Origin: DASUBN01 sp035691665
GTDB lineage: Bacteria; Pseudomonadota; Gammaproteobacteria; Natronospirales; REEB76
Direction of reading: 5' to 3'
Length of the DNA: 6,610 nt
NCBI GenBank assembly: GCA_035691665.1
Contig: DASSIS010000051.1
Location: forward strand, 1-6,610
Shown in pieces: positions 1 to 5,612 of this stretch. Under the pieces are notes generated by a model that did not search any database, had not been told where the DNA came from, and saw only the letters and a program-made list of their open reading frames with translations. The position numbers and the translations under genes were made by a program. Every line of letters begins with the position of its first letter. The stretch's first letter is position 1.

Positions 1-160
1 CCGAGCCCTGCCCGCTGCGCTATGCATCCCGCTCCGCTCGCGGTCCAGGGCACACATCCCTGTGTGCCCGCTCGAAGCTTTCGCTTCTCGCCCCTGTCCA
101 GGCGTTCGTCGGCGCGAAGCGGTGCTTCACGCTCGGCTCACCCGCATGCGAAAGAAAGGG
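1..160. repeat. GC-rich non-coding stretch with stem-loops (possible REP-like element)
   Basis: No credible gene is visible here. Seen directly: a perfect 9-bp inverted repeat GGGCACACA / TGTGTGCCC (48-56 and 61-69) around a 4-base loop. Two further small hairpins use the same arms, GAAGC / GCTTC, at 74-78/83-87 and at 116-120/124-128. The heptamer GTCCAGG occurs twice (44-50 and near 97). Several short stem-loops with recurring arms in a GC-rich intergenic stretch are typical of dispersed intergenic repeats in proteobacteria. That assignment is an inference, because only one copy can be seen in this window. The stretch begins at the window edge, so the element may extend further left or include the 3' end of a neighbouring transcription unit. 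Confidence 0.4.
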
Positions 161-197
161 CTACTATTTGGTAGGTTCCGCCCTTGGGGTGGGGGTC

Positions 198-629
198 ATG
201 GAAGAAACAAGAAAATGCCCGAAATGCTGTACAGAACTGCAGGTGCAAATGCAGCGGTGTTACTGCGGATATGATTTCCCCACAGGGACTATGCAAATTT
301 CATACGCCGATGCGCCTGTGCAGGTCTCTGAAGAAAAAGCCAATTCTCAAACTAACCGCAAGCCACTAAATTTCCGCGCACCGATTGTTCGTTACCCAAT
401 TGCCATACTTATCGTAATTCTGGGCTACGTTGTTGCGCTAAATATTCGTGGCTCTTTCCCTTTTCTATTCATTACTTTGTTTATTGCAATTGCTCTGATG
501 TATGAATTATTGTGGATCTCGATTCTTGGATTGATCGCCTATGGAATTTTTGGAGCGATTGCGGCGCTACCTACTAGTGTAGCCATCATCATTGGGGCTT
601 TGATAATCGCGAATAAAGACCGCCACTAA
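198..629 (+). CDS. Small membrane protein with N-terminal zinc-ribbon-like cysteine cluster
   Basis: A 143-residue protein of unknown function. The N-terminus carries a CPKC pair (C7, C10, with C11 adjacent) and a CYCG pair (C21, C23), the layout of a small zinc ribbon. A polar linker (about 30-60, rich in S, E, K, N) follows. The C-terminal half is very hydrophobic, with about three to four membrane segments (roughly 65-83, 86-101, 104-123 and 125-138), ending in NKDRH. This layout, a cytoplasmic zinc ribbon followed by a bundle of helices, is common among uncharacterised bacterial membrane proteins. I chose the ATG at 198 rather than the in-frame upstream one at 168 because the G-rich run GGGGTGGGGG lies just before it and the cysteine cluster starts seven residues later. 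The gene is far AT-richer than its surroundings (40% and 37% GC in the two 60-base stretches 421-480 and 481-540), which suggests horizontal acquisition. It stands alone, with no partner gene close by on its strand. Confidence 0.75.
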   Translation: MEETRKCPKCCTELQVQMQRCYCGYDFPTGTMQISYADAPVQVSEEKANSQTNRKPLNFRAPIVRYPIAILIVILGYVVALNIRGSFPFLFITLFIAIALMYELLWISILGLIAYGIFGAIAALPTSVAIIIGALIIANKDRH

Positions 630-750
630 TACTTTCAGGTAATTCCCCCCTCTCTTTGCCGGGTTTGTAAATTTCCGTTTTGGGGGTTCTCCGGATTCTC
701 GCCCCGATCCCGCCCGTCTACCGTGCATCCGACATATCGAGGTGCACTCC

Positions 751-948
751 ATGGCTTTCCTTCGTTTCCTCGTCATCCTCTGCCTCGCGCTCGCCGTGCC
801 GGCGTTGATCGCCGTCGCCTGCAAAGCGGCACCCGCGGCCGAGAGGCCGCATCTCATCATGCTGCCCGCCGCCCGCATCCGGCTGCATTCCCACTCCGAA
901 GAGCAGCCTCTCGCCCTGACCAGGTCCACCGAACAATCCCTAGGGTAG
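751..948 (+). CDS. Possible short exported peptide, hypothetical
   Basis: A 65-residue reading frame with no recognised family. The start at ATG 751 is supported by GAGGTG (739-744) six bases upstream; an in-frame GTG at 742 lies inside that ribosome-binding sequence and is less likely. Residues 1-23 form a signal-peptide-like stretch: one Arg at position 5, then a long hydrophobic run rich in Leu, Val, Ala and Ile, then a Cys at 24 in the context AVAC. This could be a weak lipobox (Ala rather than Leu at -3), or the AAPA just after it could be a signal peptidase I site. The remaining 35-40 residues are polar, with several His, Arg and Glu. It is short and has no recognisable homologue, so it may not be expressed. 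Signal-like N-terminus plus good ribosome-binding site is the whole case for it. Confidence 0.45.
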   Translation: MAFLRFLVILCLALAVPALIAVACKAAPAAERPHLIMLPAARIRLHSHSEEQPLALTRSTEQSLG

Positions 949-1186
949 TTGCAGCGCCATTTTCCGGTGTCACACCGAGCTTCGCTCAGTAGAACTCCGG
1001 GCGCGGATCTTTTAGGTGTGTCGTAGCCTGCCGCGACGTATCGAAAGGAGCGGATGGGCGATACCCCGCAAGGGCTGGCTGAGTGTAGGTCTCGGATACC
1101 GGAAGATCACGCTTCCGGATACTCGACTGCAAACCCTGCAAAAGCCATAACGCTCGCCGCCACACTTCCCATTTAAGGAGAGCGCT
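949..1186 (+). promoter_or_regulatory. Non-coding leader with consecutive hairpins upstream of the lipoprotein gene
   Basis: A 238-base gap holding no convincing reading frame. Structures seen directly, in order: CGGTGT c ACACCG (965-977), a near-palindrome; GAGC ttc GCTC (977-987); CTGAG / CTCGG (1079-1083/1091-1095, one G-T pair); CCGGAAG / CTTCCGG (1099-1105/1112-1118) with a six-base loop, perfect; and a direct repeat CTGCAAA (1127-1133 and from 1136). The copies of CGGATAC at 1093-1099 and 1116-1122 flank the last hairpin. The density of structure could mean a structured 5' leader or a degraded repeat. I tried to fit it to the c-di-GMP-I, cobalamin and fluoride riboswitches and none matched. 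No clear sigma-70 promoter pair could be picked out, although the promoter of the downstream pair should lie in this gap. Confidence 0.3.
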
Positions 1187-1396
1187 ATGACGTCTGTCCG
1201 CCTCGTCTTCGCCGCCCTGCTGCCGTTCCTCTTCGCCTGCGCCGGCACCCCCACAGCACCGGCCATGGATACACCCGCCGCTGCGCCTGCTGCCGCTCCC
1301 GCAGCGGCCACCATGCCGTCGCCGGCCGCGAGCACCCACGGGGCTCAGGCTCATTACACCCTTGGATCAGACTCTTTGACAGGAGACCTGCCATGA
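1187..1396 (+). CDS. Small Ala/Pro-rich lipoprotein
   Basis: A 69-residue protein with a clear lipoprotein signal: MTSVRL, a hydrophobic stretch, then the lipobox LFAC with the lipidated Cys at 18. The residues after Cys are Ala-Gly, without Asp at +2, so by the usual rule it would be carried to the outer membrane. The mature part is only about 52 residues: a low-complexity tract of Ala, Pro, Thr and Met (20-50) and a short polar tail. There is no globular domain, so it is probably a tether or accessory peptide rather than an enzyme. The start is firm: AAGGAG (1175-1180) lies six bases before ATG. Its TGA stop overlaps the ATG of the Ig-repeat gene as ATGA (1393-1396), which implies one transcript and coupled translation. 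A role in anchoring or exporting that larger protein is a guess from this arrangement. I do not recognise a named family. Confidence 0.7.
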   Translation: MTSVRLVFAALLPFLFACAGTPTAPAMDTPAAAPAAAPAAATMPSPAASTHGAQAHYTLGSDSLTGDLP

Positions 1397-3633
1397 GAAC
1401 CCGCCGCTTTTGGTCCGTCGTCAGCCTCGCATCGATCCTGCTGTTCCTCGTCGGCTTCGCAAGCGCCGCGCAGGCAGCCGATCCGATCACCCTCGTCATC
1501 AGCGCGCCGGCCGCCGGCACCGTCTCGGGCAAGATCACCGTGTCGGCGGACGTCACCGACCCCAGCGGCCTGACCCCCACCGTGCAGTTCTTTCTCGACA
1601 ACATCGGTGGTTTTACTATCGGCTCACCCATCACCCAGCCGCCTTACCAGATGACCTGGGATAGCGGGACGGTCCCCAACGGGCAGCATGAAATCCTCGC
1701 AGAAGCCACCGACAGTGCGGGGAATACAAATACGACGCTGCCGCTTTCGGATGTCATAGTCGAGGTATCCAACAACATACCCGTGATCCAATACATATCA
1801 CCGGGCAGTGGTGCGACCGGCACGGTGACCGCGGCAGCACACGTCACAGACGACGTCGCGCCGGTGACCCATGTGGAGTTCCTGTATCAGGTGTCGGATT
1901 TTTATTTCCGCAACAGCACCCCGCTTTTAACCCTGGCGAGTTTCGACAGCCCTCCCTACCAGACCCTGTGGGATACCACCACCCTGCAGAACAGAGAGTA
2001 TGTCTTCGCGATACAGGCGACCGATGCAGCGGGGAACACCGCTACCTCGCCGCTCTTCGGCCTTTCCATATCGAACTTCCCGGGCATATTCAATCCCACC
2101 ATCGTCTTAGAGACGCCGGCCAACGGCGCGACCGTGTCCGGGACTGTACCTCTGACGGCGACCGCGGCGGACAGCGGCGCGACCGTGACGAGCGTGCAGT
2201 TCATGTTGGACGGTGCAGACCTGGGGCCGCCTATCACTCAGCCGCCATACACATTCAACTGGGACAGCATCGCCGTACCCAACGGTATCCATGACATCCT
2301 CGCGATCGCGAACAACAATCTGGGAGGTTTCGGCCTGTCCCTGCTATCGGAAGTCACAGTGTCGAACACGGTGACCACGCCGCCCCCCACGGTCTCCATC
2401 ACCGCGCCCGCGGCCGGCGCGACCCTCTCCGGCACCGTGACCGTCTCCGCCGATGCGTCCGAGTCCGGCGGCACCATCGCCAGTGTCCAGTTCTTCTGGG
2501 ACGGCACGCCCCTGGGCGCGGCGGTCACGTCCGCGCCGTACCAGGTGAGTTGGGATACCACCGCCGCCGCCAACGGCAGCAATAGCCTCACCGCCGTGGC
2601 CACCAACGACTCAGGGCAGACCACCACGTCGGCGCCCGTGACGGTCACCGTGGCGAATAACCCGGCGTTCGTTCCGCCCACGGTCTCCATGACCGCGCCG
2701 GCGGACGGCACTACGGTCTCTGGCAGCGTCACGCTGTCCGCGGGAGCCGATGACGCGGTCGGCACGGTTACTTTTGTGCAGTTCCTGCTGGACGGCAACC
2801 ACCTGGGCGCGGTGGTGACGGCGGCGCCTTATCAGATGAGCTGGGACAGCACCACGGTGCCTAACGGCAGCCATACCCTCGCGGCCTTGGCCTTCAATAA
2901 CGACGGACAGAGCACCACCTCCGCCCCGGTGACCGTCACCGTGTCGAACAGCGTGACGCCGCCGCCCCCCACCGTGTCCATCACCACGCCTGCAGACGGG
3001 GCGACCCTGACAGGCAGTGTGACCGTGGCGGCCAACGCAGCCGACACAGGCGGCCAGGTGACCAGCGTGCAGTTCCTGTTGGACGGCACGCCCCTGGGGG
3101 CGCTGGTGACCGCGGCGCCTTACCAGGTGTCCTGGGATACCACGACGGTTCCAAACGGCAGCCATGTGCTCACGGCTGTGGCGACCAACGATGCCAGTGA
3201 GACCACAACCTCTGCAGCCGTGACGGCCACCGTGGCGAACGTGACCCTGCCGCCGCCGCCCACCGTGGCCATCACCACGCTCGCGAACGGTGTCATGGTC
3301 TCGGGCCGGGTCAAGCTCAAGGCGAGCGCCGCCGACAGCGGTGGCACGGTGACCCAGGTGCAGTACTTCCTGAACGGCTCGGCCTTGAGTCCGGTGCTGA
3401 CTCAGGCGCCTTATAAGTTCGTTTGGAAGACCAGGGCGGTGCCGAACGGTAGCGTTACCCTGACCGCGGTCGCTACCAACGATTCGGGCGAGACCACCAC
3501 CTCGGCGCCCGTCATGGTCACGGTCCGCAACCCGGGACGCCTGAGAGACTGTGTTTGGGAAGGAGCTTGCCTCGCCCCCGTGACCATGGGACGCGAGATG
3601 CCGGCGACCCTGCGGCTGATCAGCCCGCCGTGA
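1393..3633 (+). CDS. Secreted protein of seven bacterial Ig-like (Big_7-type) repeats
   Basis: A 746-residue exported protein. Residues 1-28 are a Sec signal peptide (MRTRR, hydrophobic core 7-24, cleavage after AQA at 28). Seven Ig-like modules follow: 32-127, 128-228, 229-325, 326-422, 423-519, 520-616 and 617-713. Each carries the Big_7-type signature: T.P..G..VSG.V, then VQF.LDG..LG, then APY...WD, then VPNGSH.L.A.A.N..G. Modules 3-7 are each exactly 97 residues; modules 4, 6 and 7 begin with a run of three or four prolines. Such arrays are known as stalks or adhesion modules in surface and secreted proteins. The last 33 residues (714-746) match no sorting signal I know and hold the only two cysteines of the protein, C720 and C726. 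No enzymatic domain is present. The start is supported by AGGAG (1381-1385), seven bases upstream, and by the ATGA overlap with the lipoprotein gene. Function is probably surface adhesion or matrix structure; the ligand is unknown. Confidence 0.85.
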   Translation: MRTRRFWSVVSLASILLFLVGFASAAQAADPITLVISAPAAGTVSGKITVSADVTDPSGLTPTVQFFLDNIGGFTIGSPITQPPYQMTWDSGTVPNGQHEILAEATDSAGNTNTTLPLSDVIVEVSNNIPVIQYISPGSGATGTVTAAAHVTDDVAPVTHVEFLYQVSDFYFRNSTPLLTLASFDSPPYQTLWDTTTLQNREYVFAIQATDAAGNTATSPLFGLSISNFPGIFNPTIVLETPANGATVSGTVPLTATAADSGATVTSVQFMLDGADLGPPITQPPYTFNWDSIAVPNGIHDILAIANNNLGGFGLSLLSEVTVSNTVTTPPPTVSITAPAAGATLSGTVTVSADASESGGTIASVQFFWDGTPLGAAVTSAPYQVSWDTTAAANGSNSLTAVATNDSGQTTTSAPVTVTVANNPAFVPPTVSMTAPADGTTVSGSVTLSAGADDAVGTVTFVQFLLDGNHLGAVVTAAPYQMSWDSTTVPNGSHTLAALAFNNDGQSTTSAPVTVTVSNSVTPPPPTVSITTPADGATLTGSVTVAANAADTGGQVTSVQFLLDGTPLGALVTAAPYQVSWDTTTVPNGSHVLTAVATNDASETTTSAAVTATVANVTLPPPPTVAITTLANGVMVSGRVKLKASAADSGGTVTQVQYFLNGSALSPVLTQAPYKFVWKTRAVPNGSVTLTAVATNDSGETTTSAPVMVTVRNPGRLRDCVWEGACLAPVTMGREMPATLRLISPP
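2077..3531 (+). repeat. Five tandem 291-bp coding repeats
   Basis: Within the Ig-repeat gene, modules 3-7 repeat in frame with a constant 291-bp period: 2077-2367, 2368-2658, 2659-2949, 2950-3240 and 3241-3531. The period was obtained by counting residues module by module, and the seven modules plus signal and tail sum exactly to 746 residues. The copies are also alike at DNA level, for example around CAGTTCCTG.TGGACGGC and GCGGCGCCTTA.CAG in modules 5 and 6, which points to expansion by duplication. The two N-terminal modules are longer or shorter (96 and 101 residues) and more diverged. Repeats of this kind can gain or lose copies by slipped pairing or recombination. Confidence 0.85.
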
Positions 3634-3648
3634 TTGCCTAGCCAGGTC

Positions 3649-3681
3649 GGAGCGGGCCGTCAGTCTTTGACGGTCCGCTCC
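3649..3681. terminator. Strong hairpin at the convergent gene junction, candidate bidirectional terminator
   Basis: The 14-base arms at 3649-3662 and 3668-3681 are complementary, with a single G-T pair, around a 5-base loop. The hairpin lies 16 bases past the stop of the Ig-repeat gene and covers the last seven codons of the leftward hydrolase gene, whose stop is at 3660-3662. It is well placed to end transcription from the left. Neither side is followed by a run of T (or of A for the other strand), so it is not a textbook intrinsic terminator. It may act with Rho, or mainly protect the 3' end of the transcript. Confidence 0.5.
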
Positions 3682-4421
3682 AGCCAGGCGACGACCGCCG
3701 CCCAGGCCTGGCCCTTCGGATCCAGATGCTCGAAATGTCCCATGTCTGGGAACTCCACGAGTTCCACGGGATCCCCGGCCTGGCGCGCAGCCATCACGTA
3801 CTCCCGACCGATGTCCACGATCACCGTATCGTCCGCGTCGCCGTGCGCCACGAGCTGCGGCACGCCGAGCGGCAGCAGCGCTTTCGGGGAAGCCAGGGTG
3901 TAGCGCTCCGGCTGCTGCGCGGGGGTGCCGCCCAGGAACTCCACCGCCACTCCGTTTGAGCAGTTGAGTTCATATATACGCTGCATGTCCGCGGCGGGGG
4001 CCTGGCCCACGGCCGCCATCACCCGCACCTGGGGCAAGGGCCCACCCTCCAGCACGCGCCGCGCACCCGCGGACCAGAGGGCGAGGTGGCCGCCGGCGGA
4101 GTGCCCCACCGTCACCACCCGCTCGAGATCGAGATCGATACCCTGCGCTTTCAATGTCGCCAAGTGATCGATGCCCGCCGACACATCCTGCAGCGTTCCG
4201 GGCCAGCCGCCGCCCGTCTCTCCCAGGCGCCGGTATTCCAGGTTCCAGGCGGCGTAGCCGCGCCGCACCAGGTCCTCGGCGATGGGCGTGTACTGGTCCC
4301 GGGCATAAGGCAGGCGCCAGAAGCCGCCGTGCAAGAGGCAGACCACCGGCGGGTTCTTGGCCCGGGGCAGGTGCAGATCCCCAACCTGGGATCCGGCGGG
4401 GCCGTAGCGGAAAGTCTGCAC
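3660..4421 (-). CDS. Alpha/beta-hydrolase, HGGxW type (esterase or kynurenine-formamidase-like)
   Basis: A 253-residue cytoplasmic hydrolase with no signal peptide. The oxyanion-hole motif HGGFW is at 31-35, the nucleophile elbow GHSAGG at 106-111 gives catalytic Ser108, Asp197 lies in HGDAD, and His229 in MGHFEHLD completes the triad. Length and motif order fit the BD-FAE/esterase-lipase group. HGGxW near the N-terminus is also the signature of alpha/beta-hydrolase kynurenine formamidases, so an arylformamidase or small-ester hydrolase activity is plausible, but the substrate cannot be read from sequence. No other tryptophan-degradation gene is in the window. The start is GTG at 4421: a TAG stop lies two codons upstream in frame and the next Met is at residue 135, beyond the active Ser. 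No good Shine-Dalgarno precedes it. The dioxygenase gene stops only 14 bases upstream, so translation is probably coupled to it. Confidence 0.85.
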   Translation of the reverse strand: MQTFRYGPAGSQVGDLHLPRAKNPPVVCLLHGGFWRLPYARDQYTPIAEDLVRRGYAAWNLEYRRLGETGGGWPGTLQDVSAGIDHLATLKAQGIDLDLERVVTVGHSAGGHLALWSAGARRVLEGGPLPQVRVMAAVGQAPAADMQRIYELNCSNGVAVEFLGGTPAQQPERYTLASPKALLPLGVPQLVAHGDADDTVIVDIGREYVMAARQAGDPVELVEFPDMGHFEHLDPKGQAWAAVVAWLERTVKD

Positions 4422-4435
4422 GCTCTAGACCCGCG

Positions 4436-5479
4436 TCAGCGGTCTATCTCGCGGTGCTGCATGGGGATCATGCGTTCCGCGTCGCTGAAGAAGAAGCCGA
4501 GCAGCGCATAGCGGCTGCCTCGGGTCACGGGCATCACCTCGTGCAGCAGGGAGCAGGAGAAGACGACGGCGCCGCCGCACTCCGGCTCGTAGAGGTCGGG
4601 CCCGAACTCCGGGAAATGCAGTTGCCCGCCCGCGTAGGCGCCGGTGTTGAGGTTCAAGGTCATGGCGAAGCGCCGGTGCTGGGTGTCACGGGACTCGTTG
4701 TCTCGGTGTGGGCGGAAGTAGCCCGCGCCCGCGTCGTAGCGGATCACCTTGAAGACCTCGTGCTGGGTCACCTGGAAGTTGAAGCAGCGCTGGATCTCCG
4801 GCAGCACCCGCCGCACCAGCGCATCCCTCGCCCGCTCCAGCCAAAGACCCTCGTTCAGGTAGATGTCGCGGCGCATCTTTACCGAGGGGTCCGGTTTCCA
4901 GTTGGCGGTGTCACCCTGCAGGTAGGACACGCCCGAGGGGGTACCGCCCGTCTCCTCGAAGTGCGCGATCAAGCCGCTGCAGAAGTCTGCATCCACCGCC
5001 CGCGGGATGAAGAGCACCGGGGCCTGTCCCGTGTGCAGCCGTGGCGCGGGCTTGGGCCGGGCGGTGTAGAGCGCAGCCACCTGCCCCATGAAAGCCTTGA
5101 GGTCGCCCTCGGTCTGCAGCCGGTCGGTGATGCGCAAATTATCGTCCAGCACGAAAGCCGTCACGGCCGCGGGTCCCCCCAGGAGATGCTGGATCAGGGT
5201 GCCGTCGTCCGCCATCACCGGGAAGCCGAGGTCGAGTCCCTGGGTCAGGGCCGCGCATTCGGCGGGGCTGCCCCAGACCAGCGCCAGCCGCGTCACCTCG
5301 CCCCAGGCGATGCCGGGGTCGGCGAGCGCCGCGAGGGCAGGGCGGGCTTGTGCCGCCCGGCCCAGGACGAAGAGCGCCATGGCTTGGCCGAGATGCAGGT
5401 CGTAGAACATGAGCGGCTTGCCGGCGGGGTCCGGCCGCGCGAAATCCGGTATACGCTCACCCGGCGTCAGACCCGCCAT
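4436..5479 (-). CDS. Redoxin-like domain fused to 2OG-Fe(II) dioxygenase (prolyl-4-hydroxylase type)
   Basis: A 347-residue two-domain protein. Residues 1-145 resemble a peroxiredoxin/AhpC-TSA fold (opening LTPGERIPDF, strand-helix pattern). The place where the peroxidatic Cys should be (about 36-52, FVLGRAAQARPALAAL) has no Cys; the only Cys of this domain is at 75. It is therefore probably not a peroxidase. Residues 150-347 are an Fe(II)/2-oxoglutarate dioxygenase: Y248 and Y254 in RYDAGAGYF, the HRD motif with iron ligands His258 and Asp260, third ligand His313, and Arg323 (ten residues on) as the likely 2-oxoglutarate anchor. This domain hydroxylates a protein or small-molecule substrate; the substrate is unknown. 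I chose ATG 5479 over the longer frame from 5704 because GGAG lies nine bases upstream, homology begins there, and the longer form would run into the divergent gene. It is followed after 14 bases by the hydrolase gene, probably in one operon. Confidence 0.85.
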   Translation of the reverse strand: MAGLTPGERIPDFARPDPAGKPLMFYDLHLGQAMALFVLGRAAQARPALAALADPGIAWGEVTRLALVWGSPAECAALTQGLDLGFPVMADDGTLIQHLLGGPAAVTAFVLDDNLRITDRLQTEGDLKAFMGQVAALYTARPKPAPRLHTGQAPVLFIPRAVDADFCSGLIAHFEETGGTPSGVSYLQGDTANWKPDPSVKMRRDIYLNEGLWLERARDALVRRVLPEIQRCFNFQVTQHEVFKVIRYDAGAGYFRPHRDNESRDTQHRRFAMTLNLNTGAYAGGQLHFPEFGPDLYEPECGGAVVFSCSLLHEVMPVTRGSRYALLGFFFSDAERMIPMQHREIDR

Positions 5480-5612
5480 GCGTTCCTGCTCCGTCTTAAG
5501 GCCCGTCGAAGAGGTCGATACTTTAGCATCCGTGCACGGTTCACGGCCTGGCCCAAGGCTTTGGGGTAAGATTCTCCGCCATCGGGGTCTCAAGCTTGCG
5601 TCAATCCATCCC
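5480..5612. promoter_or_regulatory. Divergent promoter region between the dioxygenase operon and ctlX
   Basis: The 133 bases between the two divergent start codons must hold both promoters. A candidate -10 box for the rightward gene is TAAGAT (5566-5571), which would give a leader of about 35 bases; no good -35 lies at the right distance. For the leftward operon, TAAAGT (5519-5524 region, read on the minus strand) is a weak candidate. A perfect 10-bp palindrome, CCGTGCACGG (5530-5539), sits between them, with an extra CACGG half-copy just to its right. It is a plausible operator for a regulator that acts on both sides, but no regulator gene is in the window to support that. Confidence 0.4.

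Noticed and set aside
62..274. Short plus-strand frame at the left end
   Set aside because: It runs through the stem-loop region into the zinc-ribbon gene in another frame, has no ribosome-binding site and encodes an Arg-rich sequence without a pattern.
160..740. Integron cassette around the low-GC gene
   Set aside because: A lone small low-GC gene suggested a cassette, but I could find no attC-type core sites (GTTRRRY / RYYYAAC) on either side and no other cassettes next to it.
1127..1150. Possible c-di-GMP-I riboswitch (GCAAACC...GCAAAAGCC)
   Set aside because: The words resemble the conserved core, but the intervening stem-loop and the GAAA tetraloop receptor arrangement are missing, so the fold cannot form.
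2238..3347. Several minus-strand frames opposite the Ig repeats
   Set aside because: They recur with the 291-bp period because they are shadows of the repeated sense codons, and they contain no independent features.
4154..5569. Long 471-residue open frame on the plus strand
   Set aside because: It lies antisense to the dioxygenase gene, whose catalytic motifs are intact. The translation is low-complexity Arg/Gly/Ala/Val sequence without any domain, as expected from antisense frames in GC-rich DNA.
5409..5612. N-terminal extension of ctlX
   Set aside because: The frame is open upstream, but the extra 68 residues match no family pattern and would overlap the start of the divergent dioxygenase gene.
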